Source: Maribacter cobaltidurans (GTDB lineage Bacteria > Bacteroidota > Bacteroidia > Flavobacteriales > Flavobacteriaceae). From it: a stretch of DNA of 64,000 nucleotides. Location of the stretch: assembly GCF_002269385.1 (NCBI RefSeq), contig NZ_CP022957.1, forward strand, positions 3,649,001-3,713,000. The letters are read 5' to 3'. The notes beneath the pieces were generated by a model. It did not search any database. It was not told the origin of the DNA and saw only the letters and a program-made list of their open reading frames with translations. Shown piece by piece: positions 25,971-35,599 of this stretch (position 1 is its first letter; each line of letters starts with the position of its first letter). Both the position numbers and the translations under genes were made by a program.

Positions 25971-27245
25971 ATGGAAATAACAGAAGTCATTAAAAGGGAC
26001 TTTACTACTAAACCCTTTCAATTACACAAGATTACAAATGCAATTTTAAAGGCTATGACCGCTGTGGAACTTGGTGGTCCTGGTGAGGCCGAGGAAATTT
26101 CCAAAAATGTGTATGCTGCCCTTTTGGAAAGGAAGGAAAAAGATACATCCTACAAACCAACGGTTGAGGAGGTTCAGGATTTTGTGGAGAAAAAATTAAT
26201 GGAAGGTGGGTTCTTTGAGGTTGCCAAGGCGTATATCCTATATAGGAACGAGCAGGCCCAAAAAAGGAAATCAAATATTTTCGAGAAACGTATCAATCTA
26301 AAACCATATGAATATCCTGCATTGTACGAGTATGTACCGGCAATAAGGCATTCGTATTGGATCCATACAGAATTCAATTTTACAAGTGACATACAGGATT
26401 TTAAGACCCGTCTTAACGATACGGAGCGTAGCGCCATAAAAAATACCATGTTGGCCATTTCCCAAATAGAAGTTGCCGTAAAAAGCTTTTGGGGCGATAT
26501 CTATCATAAAATGCCTAAACCAGAGATAGGTTCTGTGGGTGCCACGTTCGCGGAAAGTGAGGTAAGACATCATGATGCATATTCACATCTTTTGGAAATC
26601 CTAGGATTGAACCAAGAGTTCAAAAACCTAAAGAAGAAGCCTGTCATCATGAAGCGTGTCCATTATTTGGAGACGGCCCTAAAGAATGCGAAAAGCGAGG
26701 ATAATAAGGAATATGCGGAATCCATCTTATTATTCTCTCTATTTATAGAGCATGTATCCCTGTTTTCACAGTTCTTGATCATCATGGCCTTTAATAAATA
26801 CAAGAACATGTTGAAAGGTATTTCCAATGTAGTGGAAGCGACATCCAAAGAGGAACAAATCCACGGGGATTTTGGTATCGATATTATCAATATCATCAAA
26901 GATGAAAACCCGGATTGGTTCGATGTGGAATACCACACCATGGTTCAGGATATGTGCAAGGATGCCTTCGATGCCGAGAGCGATATTATAGACTGGATTT
27001 TTGAGGCAGGCGAAATCGACTTTTTGCCCAAGGTATTGGTGAAGGAGTTCATTAAAAAGAGATTCAACGATTCCTTGGACAGTATAGGAATCGACAAAAT
27101 ATTTGAGGTAGACGAGAAATTATTGGCGCAGACGGAATGGTTTGATGATGAAATTATCGGTACCAAACATGGGGATTTTTTCGTAAAACGCTCCATAAAT
27201 TACAGCAAAAGAACACAAAGTATAACCAGCGACGACTTATTTTAA
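25971..27245 (+). CDS. nrdB: Class I ribonucleotide reductase small subunit with N-terminal ATP-cone
   Basis: A 424-residue R2 protein. Residues about 1-100 are an ATP-cone (VIKRDFTTKPFQLHKITNAI ... PTVEEVQDFVEKKLM ... AYILYRNEQ), a domain that normally sits on the large subunit. The rest is the ferritin-like R2 core: ESEVRHHDAYSHLL gives the ExxH metal ligands and a tyrosine four residues after the histidine, at the radical position; FIEHVSLFSQF and KEEQIHGDF give the second set. ATP-cones on NrdB are established in Bacteroidota (Leeuwenhoekiella blandensis NrdB), where they switch activity by changing R2 oligomerisation. It is one base upstream of nrdA. Confidence 0.93.
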   Translation: MEITEVIKRDFTTKPFQLHKITNAILKAMTAVELGGPGEAEEISKNVYAALLERKEKDTSYKPTVEEVQDFVEKKLMEGGFFEVAKAYILYRNEQAQKRKSNIFEKRINLKPYEYPALYEYVPAIRHSYWIHTEFNFTSDIQDFKTRLNDTERSAIKNTMLAISQIEVAVKSFWGDIYHKMPKPEIGSVGATFAESEVRHHDAYSHLLEILGLNQEFKNLKKKPVIMKRVHYLETALKNAKSEDNKEYAESILLFSLFIEHVSLFSQFLIIMAFNKYKNMLKGISNVVEATSKEEQIHGDFGIDIINIIKDENPDWFDVEYHTMVQDMCKDAFDAESDIIDWIFEAGEIDFLPKVLVKEFIKKRFNDSLDSIGIDKIFEVDEKLLAQTEWFDDEIIGTKHGDFFVKRSINYSKRTQSITSDDLF

Positions 27246-27246
27246 C

Positions 27247-29052
27247 ATGAACGAAACAAAACTAAACTCAGAGAAAGAAGTAGTACAGGAAGGAAAAGTA
27301 TTAAAAGGTTCCGACCAATTAGTGCAAGCCCGAAAGGAGGCATTGAAAAACTTGTCCGAAGAGAAGAATCAAGGAAAAGGATTTGCCTGGCTAAACGAAC
27401 ACAGCCGAAATTTTTTGGCATCCGGGTACCTTACAAAAGGAGTTACCCCAGAGGAACGTATTCGTGAGATTGCGGATAGGGCAGAGGCCATTCTGAAGAT
27501 TCCTGGATTTTCTGATAAGTTCTATGGGTATATGAGTGAAGGGTTTTACTCGTTAGCTTCACCGGTCTGGTCAAACTTTGGGAAGCAAAGAGGTTTACCC
27601 ATTAGCTGTTTTGGGTCGCATATAGACGATGATATGGGTAATATTCTTTTTACCCAGTCAGAAGTGGGCATGATGTCCAAATTAGGGGGAGGAACTTCAG
27701 GATATTTCGGGAAAATAAGACATCGTGGTGCCGAGGTAAAAAATAACGGTCAGGCTTCTGGAGCTGTTCACATTATGCAGCTATTTGAATCCATGGTAGA
27801 TGTGGTAAGCCAAGGTTCTGTTCGTCGAGGTCGGTTTTCTCCATATTTACCTGTTGAGCATCCAGATATTAAGGAGTTCTTGGAAATAGGAACAGAAGGA
27901 AACCCTATTCAAGAGTTGACCCATGGTGTAACGGTTACCAATGAATGGATGCAAGAGATGGTGGATGGGGATACTGAAAAAAGGTCTATCTGGGCCAAAG
28001 TATTGCAGCGTAGAGGGGAAATGGGATATCCTTATATTTTCTTCAAGGACAACGCCAATAATGGGGCAGCGGATGTGTATAGGGATAAAAACCACCCTAT
28101 TTATGCGAGTAACCTATGTACGGAAATCATGTTGCCATCCAACGATCAATGGTCTTTTGTTTGTGTGTTATCTTCCGTAAACCTATTGCATTATGATAAA
28201 TGGAAAAATACCGATGCAGTAGAAACAATGGTACACTTCTTGGACGCTGTAATTACGGAGTTCTGTGAAAAATTGGAGGTATATCGTGATTCCGATAGTA
28301 GGGAAGACCGTCAAACGTTCTTATTCATGGAACGTGCATACAACTTTGCCAAGGAAAACCGTTCTTTAGGTCTTGGAGTACTTGGGTGGCATTCTTTATT
28401 ACAATCCAAAATGCTAGCGTTTAATAGCCAAGAAGCATATAATTTAAATAGTGAAATTTTCAAGGCTATAAAGGAGAAGTCCTATAAAGCTTCTGAGGAA
28501 TTGGCGCAAAAATTTGGAGAGCCCGAAGTATTGAAAGGGTATGGAAGACGTAATGCAACATTGAATGCAATCGCTCCAACGACTTCGTCAGCATTTATTC
28601 TAGGACAGGTATCCCAGGGTATAGAGCCAATATGGTCCAATACCTATGTAAAGGATATTGCCAAGGTGAAAACGACGATTAGAAATCCTTATTTAGTAGC
28701 CTTATTGGAAGAAAAAGGAAAAAACACGACTGAAGTTTGGAGAAGTATTCGAGATTTTGATGGTTCTGTTCAACACTTGGATTTCTTAACGGATGAGGAA
28801 AAAGACGTATTTAAAACGTATTCGGAAATAGACCAAATGGATATCATCTATCAGGCGGCAAATAGGCAAAACCATATTGACCAAGGTCAATCCGTGAACA
28901 TCATCGTTCATCCGGAAATGCCAGTTAAGGAAATCAATAAAATTCACGTAACTGCATGGAAGTTAGGGTTAAAGTCGCTTTACTATCAGCATAGTATGAA
29001 CGCCGCACAGAAATTCAAACAAAAGAAGGAGTGTGCAAGCTGTGAAGCATAA
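27247..29052 (+). CDS. nrdA: Class I ribonucleotide reductase large subunit lacking an ATP-cone
   Basis: A 601-residue catalytic subunit that reduces ribonucleoside diphosphates. Active-site motifs: the first redox cysteine in LPISCFGSH, the NLCTEIMLP segment with the asparagine, radical cysteine and glutamate, and the C-terminal CASC pair that is re-reduced by thioredoxin. It is shorter than typical NrdA (about 760) because the N-terminal ATP-cone is absent, which fits with the cone being on NrdB. The one-base gap implies coupled translation. A strong terminator follows. Confidence 0.94.
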   Translation: MNETKLNSEKEVVQEGKVLKGSDQLVQARKEALKNLSEEKNQGKGFAWLNEHSRNFLASGYLTKGVTPEERIREIADRAEAILKIPGFSDKFYGYMSEGFYSLASPVWSNFGKQRGLPISCFGSHIDDDMGNILFTQSEVGMMSKLGGGTSGYFGKIRHRGAEVKNNGQASGAVHIMQLFESMVDVVSQGSVRRGRFSPYLPVEHPDIKEFLEIGTEGNPIQELTHGVTVTNEWMQEMVDGDTEKRSIWAKVLQRRGEMGYPYIFFKDNANNGAADVYRDKNHPIYASNLCTEIMLPSNDQWSFVCVLSSVNLLHYDKWKNTDAVETMVHFLDAVITEFCEKLEVYRDSDSREDRQTFLFMERAYNFAKENRSLGLGVLGWHSLLQSKMLAFNSQEAYNLNSEIFKAIKEKSYKASEELAQKFGEPEVLKGYGRRNATLNAIAPTTSSAFILGQVSQGIEPIWSNTYVKDIAKVKTTIRNPYLVALLEEKGKNTTEVWRSIRDFDGSVQHLDFLTDEEKDVFKTYSEIDQMDIIYQAANRQNHIDQGQSVNIIVHPEMPVKEINKIHVTAWKLGLKSLYYQHSMNAAQKFKQKKECASCEA

Positions 29053-29070
29053 GAAAGGATAAAACACAAT

Positions 29071-29102
29071 AAAAAAGGCCCGCTATTTAACGGGCCTTTT
29101 TT
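29071..29102 (+). terminator. Rho-independent terminator after nrdA
   Basis: AAAAGGCCCG and CGGGCCTTTT arms around an 8-nt loop, followed by TTTT. Confidence 0.9.
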
Positions 29103-29142
29103 ATTCCTCTTATAAATCCGATTTTGGATTTTGAGAAATCAA

Positions 29143-30660
29143 TCAATTAGTCAAGAATTCAAATTCCTCTTTGTATATATCCTGCATACCTAAATCCGTA
29201 TCAAAAACCATGATGTTCCCATTATCAATATCATAAGCATTCCAAACAGGAAGGTTTTCACCATTTGGATTCCCTCTCTTGGCAAAATTGACCCAATAAG
29301 CGGACATTTGATTTTCCAAGGTACGCTCCTCGGGTTTCCAGTCCCGTTGCCACTGATCTAAGGTATGGAGCGCAAAAGGCACTTCCGAAGTATGAAATGC
29401 CCCGTAGTTGGGAAAACCAGGCTTATCCGTAGGAACATGGGTAAACTCGTACAGCCAAACATTTTTGTCCATGTATTTGGCCAATAAGTAACTGGGGACA
29501 CCAGCGAAGTTTAAAAGGTTCAATTTTTTTTGTGAGGCTGTGGCTTCTTCATCGGTATTGGCGGGGAAAAACTCTAAAAATTCCCCAGTTCTGTCACCAT
29601 AGTTGTCGAAAGCATCTTTTTTGAAGGACGTTGTGGTGACACCACTTGCGGGAAAAAGTGACGAATCACCCGTAACCCAACCCGAAAGAACGGACACTTG
29701 ATTTTGTTTCCCTTCCTTAAAATATTCCAACAAGTCCGTAGGGAGGAAATAATCATCCAAAACCACCCCAAATCTTCCAACAGCACTTTCACTGCTGATT
29801 TTTTGTAGTTCGTTGGCAGGAATAGCTCTTAAATCAGCTATGGATGATTTACCAGCAAATTTTTGAAAAGACAAGCCTTGCTGTTCAGCCGATGGTAAAT
29901 CCTGCATCAATCTACCACTTAAGATACCTCCACTTTGGGTAATCGCTTTTTGGAAATATCCTTTGGCCAACGGGGACGCTATTTGGACATTGACACTGAA
30001 AGAACCGGCAGATTGCCCGGCAATAGTTACATTTTCAGGATCTCCACCAAAAGCTTCTATGTTATTTTTCACCCATTTCAGGGCCTGTAATTGGTCCATG
30101 AATCCATAGTTTCCGGAAGCATTGTGGCCTGATTCCTCGCTCAATTCAGGATGCGCCATAAAGCCCAAAACCCCAACACGATAGTTGATGCTTACATAAA
30201 CGATTCCTTGTTTGGCCATTTGGGCACCATCATAGATATCACAATTTGCCGACCCTGAATTCAGCCCGCCGCCATAAATCCAAACAAAAACGGGTAGTTT
30301 TTCGGTTTCGGATTTTGCAGGGGTCCAAAGGTTTAGATAGAGGCAGTCCTCGCTCAAGGGTTCCGGTTTGGCAATAAATTCTTCGGTCCAACACAAAAAT
30401 GGTTCGGGTTTGTTCTGGATGGGACTGGGACCAAATTCGGTACACTCCTTTACGCCCTTCCATGGTTCAACGGGCTGTGGGGCTTTCCAACGCAAATCGC
30501 CTACAGGAGGTTGCGCAAAGGGTATTCCCTTGAAAACCCTAATATCGTTGATACTATATCCTTTTACCTTACCATCCCGAGTTGTAACAATGGTTTGTGC
30601 CTTTATACCGAAGCACAGCATTATGAGCAATGTGCTTAATATTTTTGTTTTCATCATCAT
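29143..30660 (-). CDS. Secreted type B carboxylesterase
   Basis: A 505-residue carboxylesterase/lipase (cholinesterase-like alpha/beta hydrolase). The signal peptide ends near GIKAQ. Motifs: FKGIPFAQPPVGDLRWKAP and EDCLYLNLWTP at the N-terminus, nucleophile GQSAGSFS near residue 215, and histidine in the GAFHTSEVPFAL segment near the C-terminus. It would cleave carboxylic esters in the periplasm or outside. It lies 12 nt after the double esterase gene upstream, so they form an operon transcribed leftward; their pairing suggests attack on esterified plant polysaccharides. The substrate cannot be named from sequence. Confidence 0.87.
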   Translation of the reverse strand: MMMKTKILSTLLIMLCFGIKAQTIVTTRDGKVKGYSINDIRVFKGIPFAQPPVGDLRWKAPQPVEPWKGVKECTEFGPSPIQNKPEPFLCWTEEFIAKPEPLSEDCLYLNLWTPAKSETEKLPVFVWIYGGGLNSGSANCDIYDGAQMAKQGIVYVSINYRVGVLGFMAHPELSEESGHNASGNYGFMDQLQALKWVKNNIEAFGGDPENVTIAGQSAGSFSVNVQIASPLAKGYFQKAITQSGGILSGRLMQDLPSAEQQGLSFQKFAGKSSIADLRAIPANELQKISSESAVGRFGVVLDDYFLPTDLLEYFKEGKQNQVSVLSGWVTGDSSLFPASGVTTTSFKKDAFDNYGDRTGEFLEFFPANTDEEATASQKKLNLLNFAGVPSYLLAKYMDKNVWLYEFTHVPTDKPGFPNYGAFHTSEVPFALHTLDQWQRDWKPEERTLENQMSAYWVNFAKRGNPNGENLPVWNAYDIDNGNIMVFDTDLGMQDIYKEEFEFLTN

Positions 30661-30672
30661 TGTGCTTGTGGT

Positions 30673-32667
30673 TTACTTGTTTTTAAAGAGTAAGGGGGCA
30701 AAATCATGGAGGTTTCGTCTCCATGTGAGGAAAGTATGTCCCTTTCCTCCATTCTTGTAATTATATTCAATGCCGAAGTCATCGAACATGGCCATCATAT
30801 TTAAGTTGTTCTGATAGGCAATATCTTCTTCTCCTCCCATATAAATCTGGAAAAGGTCGAATTGATTGATTTCCTCATTTTTCATTACATCAGCATACTT
30901 TTCCTTTATTTCTGCTATGTTGGGAGAAAAGTACCCGGTACTCATGGGGATCACATAGCCGAACAATTCTGGATTCCATAGTGCGGTGTTCAAGATCTGC
31001 ACACCTCCCATGGAAAGACCTGCAATGGCCCTATGGGAACGAATGGTGGAAACTGGATAGGTGCTTTCAATCAAGGGAATAATATCATTTAATAAATCCT
31101 TACAAAAAGGGTCTTGGTCCGGTCCAACTCCCATGAAAAACCCTTCCTCCTCCGTGTGTCCGCTCGGCATCACTACAAGCATAGGTTCCAGTTTGCCCTC
31201 TGCATATAAATTATCCAAGATAACGTTGGCCCTTCCGGCAGTTGTCCAAGAGGCATCATTGTCACCACCTCCGTGCAATAAGTAAAGAACGGGTAGCTTA
31301 TCTTTTTTCTTAAGTTGACCATACGAAGGAGGTAGATAAACATGAAGCCTTCTTTGGGCTCCGTTTAGGCTTTGGGAAGTATACCAAACTTCTTCTACCC
31401 GGCCGTGGGGTACGTTTTTTCGAGTTTGAAAATTGTTTTCCGGCCCTTTTATTTCAACTAGGTTTGAAAAACCATTTAAGCTTTCTTTGACTAGGTTATT
31501 TTTGGGATCCAAAGTATTGATTTCATTGACCTTAAAATCATAAGTATAAATATCCGGAGTGACTTTGTTTTCAGTCTGACCAGACCAAACACCCAGGTAA
31601 TCCTTCTTTAAGGTAATACCGGGAAACCCTCCTGGGAAATCCCCGGAGACAGAAACTTTTTCAGCCTCTGGGGCGTAGATATTAAATTGCAAATTACTGT
31701 CCTCCCTCCATACTACGGATTCCAAAGAATCATTTGGACTTGGGATACGTTGGAACGGTGAAATGGAGGCAGGTTTTTCCATAAAACCATGCATTTTTAA
31801 CCAAGCTCCGAATTGCTCATACCAAGTATCCGTGGGTATGCCCTGTTGTCGCATTCCAAAGCCATGTCCGCCTTTTTCATAAATATGTAGTTCGGAAGGT
31901 TGGTCTGCCTCAAACCATTTTTTGTAAATATTGATGCTATAAGGCACCATCCCCAATTGGTCGTCACTTGCAACCGCTACATAAATGGGAGTTTTAGTTG
32001 CAGGTATATCCGAACCTATAACAGCAGGCTCATAAGCATAGATCGGAGCAACAAAGTTAGGTCTGGTATCTTCATCTGCATTGTATAGTACAGACATCGC
32101 CAACGTTCCACCGGCGGAAAACCCCATAAATCCGACTTTATCGGGGTCAATATTCATTTCCTTGGCGTTTGACCTAACATATTCCATGGCTTTTAATCCA
32201 TCTGCCATGGCCAAGGGAATTATAGGTTCGTTCTCTTTGTCGAGGGCATCAAAATCGCTCATTTTTCCCATCAGCTCCTTTACAGGGTCATCAGTAAAAC
32301 TTCTTGCCAAACGATATTTAAGGACAAACGCTGCAATACCTTTACTATTTAACCATTTAGCCACATCAATTCCTTCGCTTTGCACGCTCAAGGTATGAAA
32401 GGCACCTCCCGGAGCAACGATTACAGCTGTGCCATTTGCTGTGGATTTTGGGGGTAAGTAGGCGGTGATAGTTGGGTCAATTACATTATAAACAATAGGA
32501 GTATTAAATTGATTTTTTTCACTTAGTCCCTTTTTCCAGGTCCATTCTTCTGAGCCAGGGGCTTTTCCTTCATACAGTTTTATTTCCTGTTGGGCACATA
32601 TGAAGTTCGTAAAAACAAAATAGATAAGTAAAAGGGCTGTTCTTTTGATATACATGTATCTCAACAT
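30673..32667 (-). CDS. Two-domain secreted esterase (acetyl-esterase-like plus CE1/feruloyl-esterase-like)
   Basis: A 664-residue protein with three parts after a signal peptide (cut near FICAQ). Residues about 30-300 are an alpha/beta hydrolase with VIVAPGGAFHTLS, nucleophile GFSAGG and late GGHGFGMR histidine, like acetylxylan or BD-FAE esterases. Residues about 315-395 are an immunoglobulin-like esterase N-domain (NIYAPEAEKVSVSGDF). Residues about 410-664 are an esterase D/CE1 domain with LLHGGGDNDASWT, nucleophile GLSMGG and GKGHTFLTWRRNL. Such fusions could remove acetyl and feruloyl groups from xylan together. The methionine at residue 5 is an equally good start. It forms an operon with the carboxylesterase gene. 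Confidence 0.87.
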   Translation of the reverse strand: MLRYMYIKRTALLLIYFVFTNFICAQQEIKLYEGKAPGSEEWTWKKGLSEKNQFNTPIVYNVIDPTITAYLPPKSTANGTAVIVAPGGAFHTLSVQSEGIDVAKWLNSKGIAAFVLKYRLARSFTDDPVKELMGKMSDFDALDKENEPIIPLAMADGLKAMEYVRSNAKEMNIDPDKVGFMGFSAGGTLAMSVLYNADEDTRPNFVAPIYAYEPAVIGSDIPATKTPIYVAVASDDQLGMVPYSINIYKKWFEADQPSELHIYEKGGHGFGMRQQGIPTDTWYEQFGAWLKMHGFMEKPASISPFQRIPSPNDSLESVVWREDSNLQFNIYAPEAEKVSVSGDFPGGFPGITLKKDYLGVWSGQTENKVTPDIYTYDFKVNEINTLDPKNNLVKESLNGFSNLVEIKGPENNFQTRKNVPHGRVEEVWYTSQSLNGAQRRLHVYLPPSYGQLKKKDKLPVLYLLHGGGDNDASWTTAGRANVILDNLYAEGKLEPMLVVMPSGHTEEEGFFMGVGPDQDPFCKDLLNDIIPLIESTYPVSTIRSHRAIAGLSMGGVQILNTALWNPELFGYVIPMSTGYFSPNIAEIKEKYADVMKNEEINQFDLFQIYMGGEEDIAYQNNLNMMAMFDDFGIEYNYKNGGKGHTFLTWRRNLHDFAPLLFKNK

Positions 32668-32887
32668 TTTATATAGATTGTCTCAATTTGTTACAATGAT
32701 ATATTGATTTTTTTATTTATACCTATTTTTTCGGCCCAAAAAATCAACATTACATGATTTATTATTGAATATTTTGACAAATTGAAGAAAATATGAAATT
32801 AGTTCATTCTCTTGTTGGACCTATGCTTTATGGATAGTTTTCTTGGAATTCGAAGGAAGTTTTATGCGCTTTCCCATTATCTTCCTT

Positions 32888-32895
32888 TAACTTTG
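32888..32895 (+). promoter_or_regulatory. Bacteroidota-type -7 element (TAACTTTG)
   Basis: A perfect match to the TAnnTTTG consensus used by the main sigma factor of Bacteroidota. It lies inside the N-terminal extension of the longest DMT reading frame and 19 nt before a TTG, which argues for the shorter start at 32914. No convincing -33 TTTG is seen. Confidence 0.5.
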
Positions 32896-32913
32896 CCCCA
32901 AGCTATATGCCCT

Positions 32914-33744
32914 TTGAAAAAAGCCGTCCTTTTTATGATCATCAGTACATTTTCATTTACGCTTATGAATGCGTTTGTGAAATACCTGAGCCATTTTCCC
33001 ACTTTTGAAATCGTTTTTTTCAGATCTATTGGGTCGCTTTTTTTGGCTACCTCCTATATCCTGTATAAAGGAATCCCGATTTTAGGACATAATAGAAAAT
33101 TGATGCTCTATCGATCTTTTGCCGGACTCACGGCCATGAGTCTTTTTTTTATGTCGCTAAAGTATATTCCAGTAGGCACTGCGGTTTCTTTAAGATACAT
33201 TGCACCTATCTTTGCGGCTTTTTTCGCCGTATTCTTGCTTAAGGAAAAATTGCGGGCTGTACAGTGGCTGTTATTTGTTGTTGCTTTCTGTGGCGTTCTA
33301 GTAATAAAGGGCTTTGGGGACTCCTTAAATACGACAGGCCTGTTATTGGTACTAATAGCCTCTGTTTTTAGTGGTATGGTATATGTTCTGATTAGAAAGA
33401 TTGGAAAAGGGGACCATCCCTTGGTAGTCGTCAACTATTTTATGTTTATAGGTACGCTTGTTGGAGGAATATTGAGCATTAAAAACTTTATCCTACCTCA
33501 AGGAAGCGAATGGATATTACTATTAAGTTTGGGTATTTTTGGTTTTTTTGGCCAGCTTTTTATGACCAAGGCGTTTCAGGTGGCAAAAACAACCCTGGTA
33601 GCTCCATTAAAATATATTGAGGTCATCTTTACCGCTACCGTAGGGGTATTTTGGTTCGGTGATATTTATTCGGTCCTTAGTATATTGGGCATTGCACTGA
33701 TCGTTGGTGCTTTGGTTGCCAATGTGTTTATCGGTAAGCGCTGA
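32914..33744 (+). CDS. DMT superfamily (EamA) transporter
   Basis: A membrane protein of about 276 residues with ten hydrophobic segments in two EamA repeats, each about 130 residues. The frame is open from an ATG at 32812, but the extra residues are not hydrophobic and contain a promoter-like TAACTTTG. A TTG at 32914 gives the usual KKAVLFMIISTFSFTLMNAF start; the ATG at 32935 is the next choice. Family members export amino acids, nucleosides or other metabolites. The substrate is unknown. It is divergent from the esterase operon. Confidence 0.75.
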   Translation: MKKAVLFMIISTFSFTLMNAFVKYLSHFPTFEIVFFRSIGSLFLATSYILYKGIPILGHNRKLMLYRSFAGLTAMSLFFMSLKYIPVGTAVSLRYIAPIFAAFFAVFLLKEKLRAVQWLLFVVAFCGVLVIKGFGDSLNTTGLLLVLIASVFSGMVYVLIRKIGKGDHPLVVVNYFMFIGTLVGGILSIKNFILPQGSEWILLLSLGIFGFFGQLFMTKAFQVAKTTLVAPLKYIEVIFTATVGVFWFGDIYSVLSILGIALIVGALVANVFIGKR

Positions 33745-33759
33745 TAATAAAATCCAATA

Positions 33760-33951
33760 CTATCTTCCTGTACGTGTTTCCGCAATGCTCCCGTTAATGT
33801 CATTAACGGAATTCAGCACCGTAGTCCTTATTTCATTTTCTATTTCTTGGGAATACTGCATAAAAAGAATTGCAGCGGCAATGAACATCATTAATATTAG
33901 AATATCCGTCATCAATTTGGCGTCCAAGCTATTTTTTGAAGTTTTCATCAT
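33760..33951 (-). CDS. Small single-span membrane protein (hypothetical)
   Basis: A possible 63-residue protein with a charged N-terminus, one hydrophobic helix (TDILILMMFIAAAILFM) and a polar C-terminal tail. It is convergent with the DMT gene, with 15 nt between stop codons. A TAAATTTA sequence upstream resembles a promoter. An opposite-strand frame of 88 residues covers the same DNA but looks less protein-like. Not recognised. Confidence 0.4.
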   Translation of the reverse strand: MMKTSKNSLDAKLMTDILILMMFIAAAILFMQYSQEIENEIRTTVLNSVNDINGSIAETRTGR

Positions 33952-34210
33952 CCGAAGTGTTAGGTTCTAATACCTAAATTTAGAAATTATTAACATTATT
34001 AACAAATTTTTAAGAGAAAAGATTGATAGTTCAGTCTGATAATCTGAATCGATTCGATGATTTCTTGGATTAAGCGTGTGAAAAATTCGATGAAATACAC
34101 AAAATTTTAAGAAAAAAGCTAAAAACCTGTGAAAACCTATGAATTTTTGTCAAGTCTAGAGTGAATCACTTTTGGGAACTTTGTCCTGTTGAACCCCAAA
34201 ACCCAGTATT

Positions 34211-35467
34211 ATGAGAAATACTCTAGCTTACAAAATGATAATCGGGTGTAGCCTATTCATAGGTTTTTATACCCTAAATGCCCAGGGCAGTTTGGTGGTT
34301 TCCAGTGAGACCCATCAATTGACCGAAACGGAAAAACGGCTCCAAAACTACGAGGACCTAAAATCCTTGGGTTACACGGAAAAGGAAATTTATCAGGATT
34401 TAGGTAATGCACATTTTTTGTCGCACAACTATGAAACAGCTTTGTTCTGGTATGAGAAATTGAGCGAGATTAGTCCAGATGGCCATTTAGATTCTTCCTA
34501 TCAGAAACGCTATGACCATGCGCTGTCAAAATTGGGAAAAACGGCAAAGCAGGAAAAAGAGGACGAGAATTGGACGGAGCTTGTAAAGTCTGACTATCAT
34601 ATGACCTACGCTTCCCCAAATTCCAACAAGCGATTTTCGCAAAGAAAGAATTTTAGGCCCTTGCAAATCGATACCGAGTTCAGTACGGCCTCTTTGGGTA
34701 ACGAAAGACCCTATTTTTCTGCAATACAGGACAAACCCAAGGTAAAGGAGTTTAATTATGAAAGCCCTGCCGTGTTGACCAAGGACGGAAAAACGGCCTA
34801 CTTCAGTAAAGAGGTTTGGGTAAAACCAACCACTGGAATATTTTCTAAAAAGCAAAAAGTCCACCGGATTTTTAGGGCGGACAAAGTAAATGGTGAATGG
34901 AAATCCATTAAGGAATTGGCATTGTGTCCAAAGGAATATTCCGCGTTGCATCCGGCAATTTCCAAGGATGGTACTAGGCTTTTCTTTGCTTCCAATATGC
35001 CAGGAACCTTTGGAGAGTTTGATATTTATGTCACTACCATAAAGTCAAACGGCATTGTTGGAGTTGCCAAAAACTTGGGTACTAAGGTGAACACGTTAAA
35101 AAATGAAATGTACCCCAAGGTTATGGAAGGAAACACCTTGGTTTTTGCCTCGGAAGGCCATCAAGGATATGGCGGATTGGATGTCTATATGGTAGAGGTT
35201 GAAAAAAGAAACGTAGGCTTGGCCATGAACATGGGTAGCACAATCAATAGTCCTAGTGATGACTTCTCCATTCAATTTACGAATGAACAGGGTATGGGCT
35301 ACGTTATGTCCAACAGAGGTGGAAATGGCAAGGCCATGGAAATGGTCGCGTTCTCCTACTTTGGTGAAAATAATACCAAGAATATTAGGGATTTCCATTT
35401 GATGGAAGCCATGAATACAGAAACTAGAACCCAGTACTCATCATCAGTTTTTGAGGATGAAAATTAA
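34211..35467 (+). CDS. TPR/PD40 beta-propeller protein, probable T9SS-associated
   Basis: A 418-residue exported protein with a signal peptide ending at TLNAQ. Residues about 35-110 form TPR-like helices (GNAHFLSHNYETALFWYEKL). Residues about 175-385 hold WD40-like PD40 repeats (KDGKTAYFSKE, KDGTRLFFASNMPG, YGGLDVYMVE). This is the order of PorE-like proteins in type IX secretion and gliding loci, but the usual C-terminal OmpA peptidoglycan-binding domain is absent. It precedes a PorP/SprF gene by 132 nt, the standard pairing. The missing peptidoglycan-binding function may be supplied by the SPOR domain on that neighbour. Confidence 0.8.
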   Translation: MRNTLAYKMIIGCSLFIGFYTLNAQGSLVVSSETHQLTETEKRLQNYEDLKSLGYTEKEIYQDLGNAHFLSHNYETALFWYEKLSEISPDGHLDSSYQKRYDHALSKLGKTAKQEKEDENWTELVKSDYHMTYASPNSNKRFSQRKNFRPLQIDTEFSTASLGNERPYFSAIQDKPKVKEFNYESPAVLTKDGKTAYFSKEVWVKPTTGIFSKKQKVHRIFRADKVNGEWKSIKELALCPKEYSALHPAISKDGTRLFFASNMPGTFGEFDIYVTTIKSNGIVGVAKNLGTKVNTLKNEMYPKVMEGNTLVFASEGHQGYGGLDVYMVEVEKRNVGLAMNMGSTINSPSDDFSIQFTNEQGMGYVMSNRGGNGKAMEMVAFSYFGENNTKNIRDFHLMEAMNTETRTQYSSSVFEDEN

Positions 35468-35599
35468 ATAGATGAAATTCCCCCCGAATCTTTTCTATGA
35501 TGAACCACGCAAAGGAAATTAACCCACATCCCTAGAATGTGATGTTAATACCCCCAATCCTTTGAAGATAATTTTACTCGAACGTTAAACCCTACTCAA

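Noticed and set aside
33704..33970. 88-codon plus-strand frame overlapping the DMT gene end
   Set aside because: The minus-strand frame with one membrane helix is more protein-like, and this one overlaps the transporter stop.
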